From Channa striata (Eukaryota > Chordata > Actinopteri > Anabantiformes > Channidae): a stretch of DNA of 64,000 nt. The stretch lies in the NCBI GenBank assembly GCA_033026295.1, contig CM065179.1, positions 18,407,275-18,471,274 on the forward strand, given 5' to 3'. The number at the start of each line of letters is the position of its first letter. Position 1 is the stretch's first letter. This document shows positions 14,226 to 28,422 of this stretch, one piece after another. The translations under genes were made by a program, and so were the position numbers. The notes under the pieces are model-generated. The model worked only from the letters and a program-made list of their open reading frames with translations, did not search any database and was not told where the DNA came from.

Positions 14226-17200
14226 TATTGCTACATGGTTCTTTTAGAACACTTTATAATGTTGCTTTGTATTCATTTATTCATGTTAAATACATAATCC
14301 CACACTGTTAATGGCAGATGCCATACTAGGTCCCTGACACAGCGGAAACACCTTGGCATTAACTGTCTTGTCGTCCTCTAGTCGATGGATGGACTAACGG
14401 ATATGTTGACATTTGACCATAACCAAGCCCCTGTGTTTGCTGTTTAAATTCCGTGTATTTGAGTGTTTGGAGTAAAAAGGCTGTGTGAAACTGGACGGCT
14501 CTTTTTTACCCAACACTTTCCTCTATTTTGCAAAAGGATGCAATTTTACAGGCGTCTGCCTCCCTACGTGCCAGGCACTATTTCAACAAACAGTTCATCG
14601 GGTCTTATGAGAGTGTAGGGACAGGCAGCCTGCTGTACAGAGGCCTAAATGTTGAGGACTTCTAGAACTAAGGACATCAAGGAGACAATTGACAGTGTCT
14701 CATTGCCCATGGTGTCTCACATTTGGATCAACTTGTGGAACAAAGGGTTAGATTTTCTCTGACTGGTTAGAAGGGGGACCTCACTCAAAGAATTTCTCTA
14801 CAGTGTTGCCAGTGTTTTTCATCTGCAGCATCTCCCCATCTTGGGATGTGATATGCAGCAAATGAAAAAAAAGTTTTGAAAAAAGTTTTATACTGTAGCT
14901 TTATGGTTATAGGAAGGTCATTGTCTGGCTTAATATAGAATAATTTCACAAACCCGTAAGCAATGTGCTTTTGCTGCCTAAACATGACGACACAGGGAAC
15001 TGTGGAGTCCAACTCAGGTCTGTGGTCTAACAGTCCTGGATGTTGCAAGTTATTCCTACCACCCATCTTCGTGTAAGTCAGTCTCTGTCACTACATATAG
15101 TGCATCATTCATTCAATACATGTTGCAGATTAATCCGTTCAGTGCATTACATCCCGTCTGCAGTTTAGTTAAATAAGAACATAATTTTTAGGAGACAGGT
15201 TTGGCGAACAACGGCTGTTTGATGCAGTCAGAAGCTCCAGAACAAGCAATTAAGTAAACCTCAGCGTATTATTGGCACGCTAATCAAATGAATGTGGGAA
15301 CATTAGTGCTCTCACATTCCATTATCTTGAAGCCTGTGTCTACAGTAAACATTTTTATGTAACCGTTAAATACTGCAGGATTAAGTTCTATATTTTCAAT
15401 TTCTTTTTAGTCAACATCGCACAAATGGACGGATTGAAGTTACCAATATTGAGTGATTTCCTTAAAAGGTTAATATGCATCCTGATTTTCCATTTATATT
15501 GCGTTTGGCATGTGTTGCTTTGAGGACAGTGGCAGGTGTGGAAATGTATTAACCTCTCTTGGTCTATCTTTGCTCACAGGTCAGCAAATCAGAGTGATTC
15601 TAAATGGAGCAGGAGTTAGACAAATGATTTCTCTTTGACAGTTGTTATTTTTTCAGGAAGTCGTCAGTCAGCCCATTAGTCAGTTAGTCAGGCACGAGAA
15701 AGAAAGGGAGCATGCAGGTAAATCATTTTTAACTGTGAGCCTCTCATATGCATCTGCATTAACTAACTGCCAATAACTAAGTGTTTTCTTTGTGGCAGCT
15801 ATCGGCTGCTGGATGGAGTTTGCCTTTCGGATTTCAAATGCAGAACGTGTTGTGGGGTCAAGACGCTAAATGATCCTCTTAAAATGAGGAAATTACTCTG
15901 ATCGCACAATTCTCTCTTCCTGTCTTTCGACCCCTGTCCCTCGTCCTCTCCATCCATCTTTCTCATGGCCCTGTGTGGATTTCCCTCCTCGATTTTTTTT
16001 TCTGTCATATGCATGATGAATTAGAGGAGATAACGGCACCTGAACTGCTTCACAGAGGCTTGACAATTTCACCGAAATGACATGCTCCAAGGACTGTCAC
16101 TTTTTCATTTTCCTCTTCTCTTTCTCCTCTGCTCTCCAACAAGTCTTCAAGCAAATCAGCGAGAAACGTGCGCTATTGGTGGGATTACCGTAACACACCA
16201 CCTGTCAAAAAAGAAAACACACTATCTAACTGTCTAACACTCAGTCAGACTCACAGGTGGATTGAAGAACTCCCGGGCCAGTTTTAAGAAAATAAATTGC
16301 ATAGCAACACTCTGTATCTGAGCACACAGCACTGTCCTCACGTTGCATTTCTGCTTAACAGCAAGCGCACCTGATGTTTTTTTTTTACACCTCCCCACAC
16401 TCTCTAGCCTCATTTTCAATCATGGTGATTAGATCTGAGTTTCCTCCCCCACTTCCTTCCCACCGCTACTTCCCATCTGTCCTCTGCACATTTTATCAAA
16501 TGTGATTTTTTTTTCCTTATGTACATTAGTTTCTCTGACCTCATCTTCGTATCTTCATGCCCGTTGCCACCCTCTCACCCCTTCTTCTTCTGCTCTCCTA
16601 TTAACGCTCTATCTCCCCTTTCTTCCTAGTTTGCTTTGCCCCCTTCAATCTCTCTTTTTCTCATTTTTCTTTCCTCTCTTCTCTGCACTCCATCTCCCTG
16701 CCCTCCTCACTTCTTCCCCTCACTCGTACTTCCTCTGTTGCTTTTTTGGCAAGACCTACAGTATAGCACTGTAGTGGAATTGCTCTGCAGTGCAGAGATT
16801 GGGGTGAAAACAAGCCTGTAGCCTCCCAGCATTTCTCCCAAATAACACATTTCATTTCCTGCCACACTCCTTCACTCCCCACACAACCCCTAACCTCCCC
16901 CTCCTTCCCTCTCTCCTGGCTCCGATGCTTCCGTTTCTTTCTCTCTCTCTCTTGCTCTGTATTTTCCTGTCAAAGGCCAATACAATTATTCATACAGAAA
17001 TGCCTTTGTACTCATGCATAAAATGAAACTTATTCAAGCTCACACACTCACTCACCTGCATACTCGAGTTGCCAAATATGCTCACAAGCATGTGCACAAA
17101 ATACATTCTCCTTTCTTTCTACTTCTCTTTTTTCATAACTCTGTACCTCTTACAAAGACCCCCCCACCCCCACCCCCCGGCTCATGTGATTGAACGTGAA

Positions 17201-19318
17201 AGATTCATGAATTTGAGGCTATTAATATCATCAGCCTCTAACCTACAATATGCCACTGCATCTACAGGTATGAGCAATGAGGTCAAAGCAGGCAAATGTG
17301 AAGGACAGGCTTTGGCTGAGGATAATGGATGTTTTATTTTAGATAAACACACGCTGTTGAGATATTTGTCAGCAGACCTCCAAGAATGTGGTGATTTGGG
17401 GTGAAGTGAGCCAGAAAGTGATATTGGCACACTCAGAGTAGAGGTATTGTATTCGATAAAGCAAAGAGTTATGGCTGAAGCTGTAGGACCAAGAAAGGAA
17501 AAAAGAAAGAGGTCAACAGATAGATATTCTCAGTCAGTTGCAAGCGTATGTAGAGGAAAACAGATGGAATAAGCTGCTGCTGCATGTTGCTTCCCTCTGG
17601 ACATCTCATTCACTCCTTCATTAATGCTGGGATGGATTTATGTGGTGGGCTCCAGTCCTCCAAGTTTTTGCAGGTCAATATGTTGTGGAGTTTTTATTGC
17701 CACGTCTTTCCTTGAACTTTTCCTGCAATGCTCCATTCCGGTGCAAGAAGAATGCATTAGAAAACGAGCATTTGTGTAATTCATGAGTAGTTTTAGATCA
17801 CATATAGTAAAAACTGAGCACTGATTTTTAGTTTTTTTCTGACTGAATACTGCACATCCAGAAGGCTGGTGTTTTAGTAACTGTGAGCTGGATTTTTGGA
17901 GCACACCTGACTCTTAAAAGAGCTTGTCTAAATCTTATTAAAGCTAGTGTGCAGCCTAGAGTTTAAACCTAAAATGTTGTTTTATAGTGATAACACTGAA
18001 TCAACTTTTACTTTACTTTCTTGCCTTAGCACAGAATGTAGCTGTATGACTGTATGAGCTGTATTTTTAAGATTTTTTTCAAATGAAGAAAAAAGCAAAA
18101 TAGCTACACAGAAACTATGAAAAATATATTAAGTAAGTAAGTAAATGTTTAATTTTATCCCTCTTGCTAAAAGTTTGATTTTTGTACTCCTACTATTGTA
18201 TGAACTCCAGGATGTCACAGCTCCAGGCCAAGAAATACAGTAATAGTGTCTGAGTGAAGCTAAACTAACTAGTTGGAACATCATATTTCCCACACAGACG
18301 TGTGAGTGTCTTTTATCATCTCCTCTCACTTATGGCAAGATAACAAATAAGAATATTTTACACAATATCAAATTATCTCTTTAGTGCACATACTAAAATT
18401 CAGCCTGTCAATCAACCTGCCATAAATATCAAAACTGGTAAGAGGATGTTTCACCTTCATAGATGCTGTATGGGTTCAAAGGGATTTATTCTACTAAATG
18501 TACACTACAATCAAACTCATGTGGAAGAATAATACTGGGAATAGTTGGAAACAACGTGTTGTGCTTAAATAAACTTTCTTTTGATAGAATACTCGAGTTT
18601 AGCAGAAAAACAACAGCAATCAGACAATGGTATGACAACAAATGACTCAACACAGTTGTTGGAATGAACCATGCGGCAGGATGAATGTGACGGTGAATGC
18701 GAAAATTCCAGAGTATGTGTCTTTCGTGTGATTGATGACCAGCAGTTTGGCACAGTCTGTCAGCAGCGGAGGAGCTCTGAAAGGGCTGTGATTGGCTGGC
18801 TCGGCCAGTATTCACATGCCTCATTAATTCATCCACGCCACTGGATTTCATAATCAGCATTAGGATTGACCATGTCTTACCCCACCACCACTACCACAAT
18901 GCATACTCGTACGCAAACCCTGCTTACACCACCAGGAGGTCCTGATTGGAGCTGCTCAGCCTGCAGCTGATTCAGGCTGTATGCAGCTGATTCATGCACC
19001 GATGCATAGACACATGGTTATGCAAGGAGTCAGATACACTACAAAAAATACACAAATGGGGTCAAAAAATGACCAAATTCTTTCATGGTCTAACTCAAAA
19101 ACACGGTTACACCCCTAAACACAACACAACCCTAAGCAGGTGTGCACTAATGTGCATTTAAACGCTGTTAACATTAGGAAAGAGATGGACATGTGGCATA
19201 ATTTCCTGGTTTTCAATCAGCATGGACACTCCTCCCTCTCCAGCTCCTCAGGACAATGAGAAACAAAGGACATACTGGCTGCAGAGCTGAATGAGAATGA
19301 GGCACAAGGCTCATAATA

Positions 19319-19566
19319 TGTGTGTGTGTGTGTGTGGGCATGTCTTTATAGCCTTTTGTGGACAAATTGTGTTTCAGTACCATGGTTGTGAGGACATTTT
19401 AGCTGGTCCACACAAGGGTCAAGACTGGATTTGAGAGTCAGGGTTAGGTTTTGGTTAGAGTAAGGGTTAGGGTTAGGTATTCAGGTGTGATGGTAAGGCG
19501 AAGGGGTTAGGAAATGTATTATGTCAAAGAGTGTCCTCACAAGTATACAAAGCGAATGTGTGTGCG

Positions 19567-19597
<31 letters not shown>

Positions 19598-19600
19598 CCA
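19319..19600. repeat. TGTGAGGACA-type repeat with GGTTAG-rich core, flanked by TG runs
   Basis: TG microsatellites sit on both sides (19319-19336 and 19571-19597). Between them TTGTGAGGACATTTT (about 19387) is followed by an inverted-sense partner, TGTCCTCACAAGTATACAAA (about 19532). In the middle is a GGTTAG/GGGTTAGG-rich segment at about 19440-19480. This arrangement recurs in many fish genomes as an unclassified dispersed repeat. The GGTTAG units are degenerate and few, so this is not a true interstitial telomere array. Confidence 0.55.
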
Positions 19601-19709
19601 CATGCTGCAATATCTCTTTGTTATAAACACACCTGCAGATTAATGAGCTGCTGGCCAACTTGATAAGACTCACCTCTCTTTCCCTCTTTCTTTTCTTTTT
19701 TAACTTTCC

Positions 19710-19711
<2 letters not shown>

Positions 19712-19742
<31 letters not shown>
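19712..19742. repeat. (CA)n microsatellite
   Basis: A CA run of about 31 bases downstream of a TTTC-rich pyrimidine stretch. Confidence 0.95.
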
Positions 19743-19746
<4 letters not shown>

Positions 19747-20669
19747 TTTGTTTCCCCAGTCTCTTGAACACAGATTCACACATTTGGCACTCTGCATTGC
19801 CTCCTCTTTACCTCTCCTCCTTGTAATTTACTTGTCAGCTAAAGCATGGGGTACAGTCAATGAATATGCATCCATGTCCCTGATACAAGTTTGATTTAGC
19901 TCGTGTGTGTTGAGCCCGATGGATGGGAGCAGTGCCTTGGTTTACACTGGGTGACAGCTGTAGGAGGAAGTGAAGCATATAAAGGCTGGCCACGGAGAAG
20001 GCAGGACAAATTGATTTCCCATGAAGACTGGGAACAGGGTTTTACACAGTGAAGGCCTTATCAGGCTTCCTGGTAAAACACACACACAGCAACACACACT
20101 GGGATATGTACAGGTATCATCAAATAAATATGGATCACATTATAATGCCTTTAGATGAGTGTCTTAAGAAGTATTTAAAACACAAATATACAATCTAGGG
20201 CATTTGGACCTTCATAGGTGTATATTTTTTGATGACTGAAAATCTTTAAAGCCACTCTTTGAAAATTTGTTTTAGTAGCTTTAGTAGTTTGTCCCAGATT
20301 TGTGTGTATAGTTTTTTGAGGCATAATTTTTAACTAACACTACAGATAAGGCAAACAAAGGCAGTAAAGAAGACTTTTAAGTAAACAATGCGCAATTATG
20401 TATTAATTCATAGTTTTAAAATGTTGGTTTTGGAGATTTAATAGTATAGAGAAATGCACTCATCAAGAAGTCAAAACAGATATAAACAACCCAAATTTCA
20501 ATTCCATGCTATAATCCTGTGTGTATAATTAATCTCTTTATTCTTGATAGAAAATACATTTATTATTAAAACTATATGCTGTTCCTCAGTATCTACAGCA
20601 GGGTCAATTTAGCAATTTAAATAAAGGAAAAAAAATTAACATTCAGCAGAGTAATTTGGTACACACACG

Positions 20670-20832
20670 ATGGTGATGGCTGCCACACAGGGTGCATCTT
20701 ACCCACCAGGAGCGACATGGGGCTCAGTGTCTTGCCCGTGGACACTTCGACACACAGCAGGGAGGGGCTGGGGATCGAATCACTGACCCTGTGGTCCGTG
20801 GAGGACTGCATTACCAACTGAGCTACAGCCGC
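20670..20832 (-). mobile_element. tRNA-derived SINE, minus orientation
   Basis: Read on the minus strand the element begins with a tRNA-like head: TAGCTCAGTTGG at 20825-20814 fits the RNA polymerase III A box, and GATTCGATCCC around 20782-20772 fits the B box. The body that follows contains GTGTCCACGGGCAAGACACTG, which is typical of a SINE family abundant in spiny-rayed fishes. The tRNA fold is not complete and the sequence continues past the tRNA length, so this is a retroposon and not a tRNA gene. A second, more diverged copy lies near 52.9-53.07 kb. Confidence 0.7.
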
Positions 20833-23800
20833 AACTATGAACCATGAACACAGACGGCCGTGACTTTGCCATGTTAAGTGCAACAGCAGAGCAGCTTACC
20901 CTCCACAGGAGCTGTTGTGAACAGGTGACTAATGCTCTGGCTTCCATGGAGACACAGTGACTTTCTTTCAGTGTGAAAGAAAGTGTGCGCATAAACACGA
21001 GCGACAGAGGGAGGAGGTCCGATATCTGTCTTTTTCATAACACTGAGGTAAAATGCACTTTTTTTTATGTGGTGCCTTCACCTGCTCTGGGCACCATTAC
21101 TCCAGCTTATTGTCTAGCCAGACATATACACATGCTGGCATCTCAAAGGAAATGGTGACAGCTGACATTACTGTCAAAAGTCCAGAGAACTACTGGCAGT
21201 GATATTTACTGCATGCAGAAAAGGAAATAATCTCAATTTAGGAATTTTTCAGCCTTATTACAAAACGGGGAAACTACTCTCAGTCTGCAACCTGAACATG
21301 TTTATTCACTCTACGGTTGTTCAAAGCGATTAAAAACACATCGGAGATGCACCAGTTTATTGGGTGAAACATTTTCTCATTCTAATATGTTTTTTTAACT
21401 CTCCCCCCACATTCTCAGAATTTTCATAACTTTCTCCAGCAAAAGTAAATTGTGCATGCTGATTCAGATTTGCAACTATTTTTTTTACTTAATATTCTTT
21501 TTATTAATGTTTTAAAGATCTATGGATATTAGCAAATGTATGAATATGAAGTATAGGTGCACATGAAAACATACTGTAAACACAGTGATGACCTAACCCA
21601 AAAATTTAAGCGGGCCAGGGAGATAGGAAAAAAAACCAAGACAAAAATGAGAAAGAGACAGACCCAGAAAGTACAACATAGACGGAGATAAGACGAATGA
21701 AAGGGTGAAGTCTCTGGCCGGGCTTTAGCATCACTTCAAACATAAAATAATTCATCAAGGCAGTTTGTTTGGTTCATTTCTTTTCAAAAATAATTTTTAA
21801 CATTTAACATCAGATCTTCCTGGACTAAGAAATGCATCCTTATATAATTTCACCGTCAGTGATTCATTAATTGATTCTGACAGCACTATGGAAAAAATAG
21901 ATAATTTCACTCTACTATTTCCTCTTTAAGTATGTCAGAAATAGCGACAGGAGGCAGAGAATAGCCTGTCATTCAACCCTCTGGGGATCTGCTCTACTTT
22001 AAGAATAGTTTTTATATATATTTTTTAAGTGTGCACACTCACAGAAGTAAGGGCAGACAGAGTCAGAAGAGAAGAGGGATGGAAAGATATCAGGAAGAAT
22101 GGAAGTGTGAAAGGTAAATGGGAAGGAGAGGATAACGAAAGAAAGAAAGAAAGCAAAACGTTTGAGGGAAACGTGGAAAAATAAAAAGATGACATGAAAT
22201 TATAAAAAAGGAAGAAGGAAGTAAAGAAGGAATTGACTAACTGAGAAATGCAGCAAACTGTGAGGTGGGAATGGATGGAGGAGATAGTGGAGGAAAAGAG
22301 AGAACATTACAGTAAAGTGTTGTGGGAGACAGATATGTAGCTGCGTTAATCTGAGGTGAGGTGTGCTAATAATCCCACCCCTGGGTGTCTCTGGCAGATG
22401 AACTTGTCAAAGAACAGGCCTAACCCTGGCTGACCCACAGGAACTGTGCTGCAACTAACACCAGGAGCCCTAAAGGGGACACCTGTAAACCCCCCGAACT
22501 CAAAGGAAATTAGCCTGGTAAGACCCAGAGGGTGAAGGGGGATAAACTTGCCATTTAGAGATGTCCAGAGGGAGAGAGACACAATGGAAGTTGAAAAGAC
22601 TTGAAAGTGACTAATGAACAGGAAGTACGGAAGGCAATGAAGGGAAGCTGAAGAAAGGAAATTATTGCAACAGAAGGAAATGAAGAGAAGAAAAAGGCGG
22701 GGAAGGTATAAAAAGATGATTCTCTGGATGTGTTCTGCATTTCCTGTCATTTTAAGGTCTTGGAAATAGTTAACTTCTTTCTCCGTCTGTGAGGAGACAG
22801 AAATAGAGAGAGGCTGTATGATACTGGTGGCATTGTGGCAGCTTGCTTGGCTTCCTCTGTCCCTGGCTTCTTTTTCCTGGCCACTGGCCCCCTCCCACAC
22901 AAAATATAAACAGACACTGAAGACCCAGCCAGTGAATACACACTAGACACATACTGTACTGTACATAGCATCATCGAGCAGAGTCAGGCTGTCAGAACTG
23001 AAGGCTAGCAGAGCGATGTGAGATGTTGTGACACTTTACCTCATTACATTTTCCCAGACTGTTATGAATGTTGCAGCAGCGCTGTCAACCAAAGCGAAGA
23101 CCTGTCTGAAACATTCGGCGGGCAGACGCATCCACACACACACACCGCGCCGCTGACGCGTTCCCATATTTACAGTGCAACACAGGAATTAAGATGAATC
23201 TTTTGCTGTTGTTATGTTTTATGTCACAGTGTGATTTTTGGAAGTGTCTACAAGCCAGGTTTTAGGCTCGCTTTGCTCGCTCTCCCTCGACGCACAAGAA
23301 AACCTGGTAAACCGAGACAATTTGGATCATTGCCTGCATACTCGGTTCTCAGTACTTCGTCAGGGCTCCAAGATGTAATTGCTTCTGGGCCTAGTGGTGA
23401 GGTAACATATCCCTGTTCATCCGAACATCTCAGGCAGGTTCTGTGAAACGGAAGAAACATCTTCCTCTATTTTCACCAGAATCCCCAGGATGAGGGACTT
23501 TTCTCCAGACTCTGGATCCTCCTGTGGATGAGTTGATCAGCATGGCGCTCAGCTCTCGGGAGAACAGCACAGAGCCTTGGGCTGTACCAGAGCTGCTGTG
23601 TAGTGTGTCGGTTTCCTCTTCTCCCTGTTGATCTGGATCCCTTTGTAATCCATCTGAAGGCATACAGTAGGACTGCTAGCCCATACGCACGCACACACAC
23701 ACACACAACACAACATTTAATATCACTGGCAGAATCAGTAAATACACAGTATACATTCTGGGTGTGCTGTTTAGATTAAACATTAAAAGTAATTTTCCAG

Positions 23801-26328
23801 TAATAAAGACGCTGTAGCTGTGCCTGTAAACTTTAAAGTCTTTTGATACTTTTTTGAGAGAATGTTGGAGAATGTTCACCCTTGTTGGCTTGAATATTGA
23901 CCCTTAAATTTATTCTTGACAAAGTTTCTTTAGTTGCTTCTCTGGAGCTTTCACACCCTGGCAGCTCAGTCTGGTGAGGAAGATGCTCCAGTATAGCTAC
24001 TGTATGTACGGGACAATTTCTCTGCATGTGTCGTGTTATGTTGCAGTAATGACAAATGACCAATAAGCATTTCAAACTTTGAACATATGTAAACCAAGAC
24101 TGGCATTTGCCTCATAGCCAGTTATTGGCTGCTTATGTTTAATGTTCCCCAACTAGACACTAGACTGCCTGCTGTTTAATGCTAGCTCAGCATGTAGCAT
24201 AAAGTGGGCATATTACAGCATTTATATTCTGCAACAACCTGTTGTTGCTGGAAACAGGATTGATGAGAGCACAAAGGGAACAAAAACTGAAAAGATACAG
24301 GCCATAAAACTAAATCATTCAGATTAAAGATGCACAGACGCTCCATATACTGTCAGGTCATAATTCCCTGTGGATTCATCACTGTGAGCAACCCTCTTTA
24401 GATTGCATGTAGTTATCTGCTTCACTGTTAATATAAAAGCATTGATTTATGCAGCTTTAGTGTTAAAAATATGCGGGGGCAGACATGCACTTGCACTAAA
24501 AAGTTAGAAGTGGTAGACAGGAGTTCCACTTGGTGACTTCACACATTCACAGTCGACTTGGCATTTGAACATGTACTAAAACACACATGCCTCAAGTTAA
24601 TGAGTCAGTGAGTTTGGTTTGTCACTTCCTTCTGCACTATTCACACACACATCACAAAAGCATAAATACAAACATGAAAACACAAAGATCATTTATGCCC
24701 ATTCTCACTGCTGCCGATGCACACAAACGACACACAGCAACATTATAGTTATTGACACAACACAACACAGACCAGTGAGTGGGCACGCTGTTCGGACGAG
24801 CAGCGGTTCAATAGAATGGGATCCATCTTTGTAGAAGGGCATGGAAATGTCAATGCCCCTCGGCTAACTAAAGGAAGTCAATCATCCGGGGTCTTGCACA
24901 ATGAAAGATGACAAACACAAAGAGCCTTTCAGTGAAAACCTTTGTCTGACAAACATTTCCATTTCAAAGCCTCCTTTTTACAAGATGTCATGTCAATTTA
25001 TTTTTACATAATGTTGGCTGTAGTTCGAAGGCAATTAGGGGAATGTAAAAAGGGTGACCATATCTGTCACTGCTCTCGCTTGATAAGGGGGCAGGCTGGC
25101 ATCCAGGGTTTGTTAAAGTGTGTTTCTGTATGGGGGGGTTAATGTGTGTTTGCATGTGCGTCTTTTCCATGTAGCTGCCCAAAAAAGTTGTCCTCTGTTG
25201 CACTAATATTGTCTCTTCATGCCCTCCGCCCTCCCCTGTCAGATGTTAAGACTCTGGGTGGCGTTTGCGGGTTCAAAGGTTCTGCGTGTAATTGATCAGA
25301 CTGCTGTTAGAACTGTACAGCTGGCATTTAGTCTACAGAGGAAAACGCATGTTTTTTGTGCCGTGTTAGGACAAGCTGGCTGGTTTTCAAATGTCCGAGT
25401 CTGCCTCCAAAGAATTTTGGTGCTGATGGATTTTACACAGCCTGTAATGACATTTCCTTCGCTCACCTTCCACGCTCTGGTTGTGTGTCTGTACACGTGT
25501 ACTGCCGTAATAAATCCACACAATTCCGATGCACAGAAACACACTGCACTTTACATGTGCGCATTTTCCTCACAAATGCTTTGCAGGTCTCCACAAAATC
25601 TTTTTTTTGTCTCTAATATTTTCATTGTTGCTGTTCCCTTGGTTTCTTGAAATGTTAAATAGCGCTACAGAAAAGGTAGAGCATGTAGTGCTCAATTTTA
25701 TTGCTTCCATCATTCTTTCACACATCCATTAGTTTGACAGGCAAATGGCTGAAATCTTGACCCTCGCGATAGATGTTTGTAAGAGTTTTGATTTTCATAA
25801 TAGGCAGCCTCCAACAGCACCTGTCCATTTCACTTAAAATACTACACCTACACCCTGGAACTGCAATCACCTAAACTCACTTTTAGAATGAACAGCTTAG
25901 GGCTGATGCGAAGGAAAGCGTAGAGCTATTTTTGTGCGAAGCCAACAAATGTCAAGCAAAGAAATATCTCAAATGCTTTTTGCTTTGACATTTCCTTGTA
26001 TTTGATGTTGTGGGTGATTGCTTTTGAATGTTTTAAGCAGAGAATAGGACGTTTTCAATGCACCTCACTGCAACACAATCAAAGGATGACCAGAAGAAGT
26101 CCGACTGCCGTCAGTTAATCTTAATGAGGAGGGGAGTGCAGATGAATACAGATGTGTTTTCCACTAAATACATATGTTGTTGTTTGACCTAATTTCACTG
26201 GCTCAGTATTGTCTTAACATTTCAACATTAAAAACATTTAACATTTGAAGACATTTTCGTTATTATACAGTAAATACAAAGTACAAACACAAGATATCGT
26301 GGCAGATTATTCAGTCTAGTGCTACAAT

Positions 26329-26522
26329 ATCCATCCATCCATTATTTCTAACCGCTTATTCTGTTTAGGGTCACGGGTGCTGGAGCCTATCCCAGCTGTC
26401 ATAGGGCGACAGGCGTGGTACAACCCTGGCTTCAAGGACCCACACAGAGAGACATACACAGACAGACAACTATTGACACTCACATTCACAACTATGAGTC
26501 CACAATCTAACAACCTAATTAT
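26329..26522 (-). mobile_element. 3' fragment of a V-SINE/LINE-tail element, minus orientation
   Basis: The stretch opens with a short CCAT tandem (about 26331-26342), the reverse complement of the GGAT tail of these elements. It continues with ACCGCTTATTCTG, TGGAGCCTATCCCAGCTGTC and ACTCACATTCACA, which are all landmarks of the 3' half of the element as seen in other fish copies. It stops near CAACCTAATT, before the central domain, so it is a 5'-truncated copy, as expected for LINE-driven retroposition. Confidence 0.65.
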
Positions 26523-28382
26523 CTTTTTAAGATAAATAATTTTATCTTGAAAAGAAAACGGCACACTAAACCCAAATGCAAATTACCAGAATGAATCAAA
26601 CCAGCTGTCATAAGTGTCCCAATGTTCCTTTTCCAACTAAACCCCACCAGCCCCCTAAAAGCAGGGGGATGAGCACAGAGGAAAAGCAGGGACCAATACT
26701 CAAAATTCTCATCTGAAAAAAGCAAAACTTTCTAAGTTTTTCTGACTTTTAAATCTTTAGAAATGCCTCATTTGACCACTGAAAGCTTGGAGTAATTATT
26801 GTTCCAGTGCAGAAATCCTTTACCTGTAGGTTTTAGACCTGATAATCTTCATTTTCTCTTAATAAACTTCAGAGTGTCAGGTCAGAATCAATCCTAATAA
26901 AAGCTTCAGTGCTAAATGTCACCTTGGTTCATGCTCTCCAACTGAGGATTTAATGGGCTGAAGCTATGGTGAAACAAATTACCAACACTATCAGATCCGT
27001 TCAAAAGAACTTTTGTGTTATGTGTGTCTAATGCAGCTTTTAATTAATCCATAGACCTTTTTGGATTCAATAATATTCATTTAGAGGCCTGTTATATGAT
27101 TCGGACTGAAAATGTTTTGTCTGGAAATGAAGGAGAAGCTTCTGGAAAATCAGCTGCTGTTAGCCTGGGTCCAGCCTCATTATCTGAGCACAGGATGTTC
27201 TCCACAACCTCATTATTAAAAGTAAAATAGACTGTATCTGAGGTGCAGTTTTTAATGTTAGCATCCTGTGAAGTTGACAGAGTTTGACCTTTTCAAATTC
27301 ACTCTCTACATAACAATGCAGGATGGCGGCAGAAAATTGCAGCATGGGACTTTCCTCTCTATCACATTGTTATTGACACTAAAATAATATACCATGTTTT
27401 AATGGGTTTGAGTTCTTTGGTGAATATCGATTCCTCTCTCCAAGCCTTTATTTCCCACTCAATGGACTGTGGATTAAACTTGGCTAAACCCTCAAGATTT
27501 CATAGTGATGAAATTGCTGATTGTAGCTGAGCTCTCATTTGTAAAAGGGAGAAAGAGCTGTTTACTTTTTTCACATTCTCAAATGCTTCAGAGGTGGCAA
27601 CGTCAGAGACAGAAGGACAGGAATACCTGAGATGATCCAAACTGCACGTAGCTTAGGTCGAGTATACAGGTAATGGGAATTTAATCCGATCTATTGAACG
27701 GACAAATAATCCCTAAAGGGAAATGGGGCCGCCAGGGCCGTCTCCCACCCAATTTCTGTTTGCTCTCTCTCTGTTTCCTTCTCTCTGTCTCTTTCTCTGT
27801 CCCTTTTCAATAATTCATAACCCAGTTTTGACACATGCCTAAAGTAAGCCTCCAGATATTCTGTGGACCAACACCACGCCTGGTTTGTCTGGCTGCTCTC
27901 TCAATAACCTCCCCCACATATTTAAACCCGCTAGATCCACACAGAGAGGTAGGGACGAACACCAAGCGCAGGTTGTCCCACAGTCAAACCTTCCCATCCA
28001 AACTACGCATTTTTCAATCAGCAGTGAACCACATTTAAACCTCAATTTCCCGTTTGTATTTCCTCTGCCATTACGTTAGCCATATCAACTTTTCACATTC
28101 ATCTGCAGCCTCCGCTGACAGATTTAAATGAATAGTGCTGGCTCAAAAAGAAGCTGGTAGCATCACTAGTGTGTTAACTGCACCCAGCAATTACCACAGT
28201 AGCTGGCACCTGTTTATCCCCCCATCCAATTCTGTGCCAGCAGATAAGTGGAGCACTGCTCTCCCCGAATCCCTCGAGACTGTACTAGTGCCCAGGCCTG
28301 ATTTCGTTTTACTGGGGAGTGAGCCAGAAAGTGATGGACACACACACATGCAAAAAGTGGCAATACAGTCAGTCTCTCTCTG

Positions 28383-28422
<40 letters not shown>
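28383..28422. repeat. Compound (TC)n(AC)n microsatellite
   Basis: A TC run to about 28400 passes directly into an AC run of about 22 bases. The compound tract produces several spurious open frames on both strands. Confidence 0.95.

Noticed and set aside
19440..19480. Interstitial telomere repeat
   Set aside because: There are only a few degenerate GGTTAG units, which fit a local repeat family better than a (TTAGGG)n array.
20760..20832. A tRNA gene on the minus strand
   Set aside because: Polymerase III boxes are present, but the cloverleaf is incomplete and the sequence runs on into a SINE body.
22346..22900. 184-codon open frame on the minus strand, the longest in the window
   Set aside because: It lies across a purine-rich tract and shows Phe/Leu/Ser bias from the reverse complement of GA-rich DNA. 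There is no domain, no splice context and no known family.
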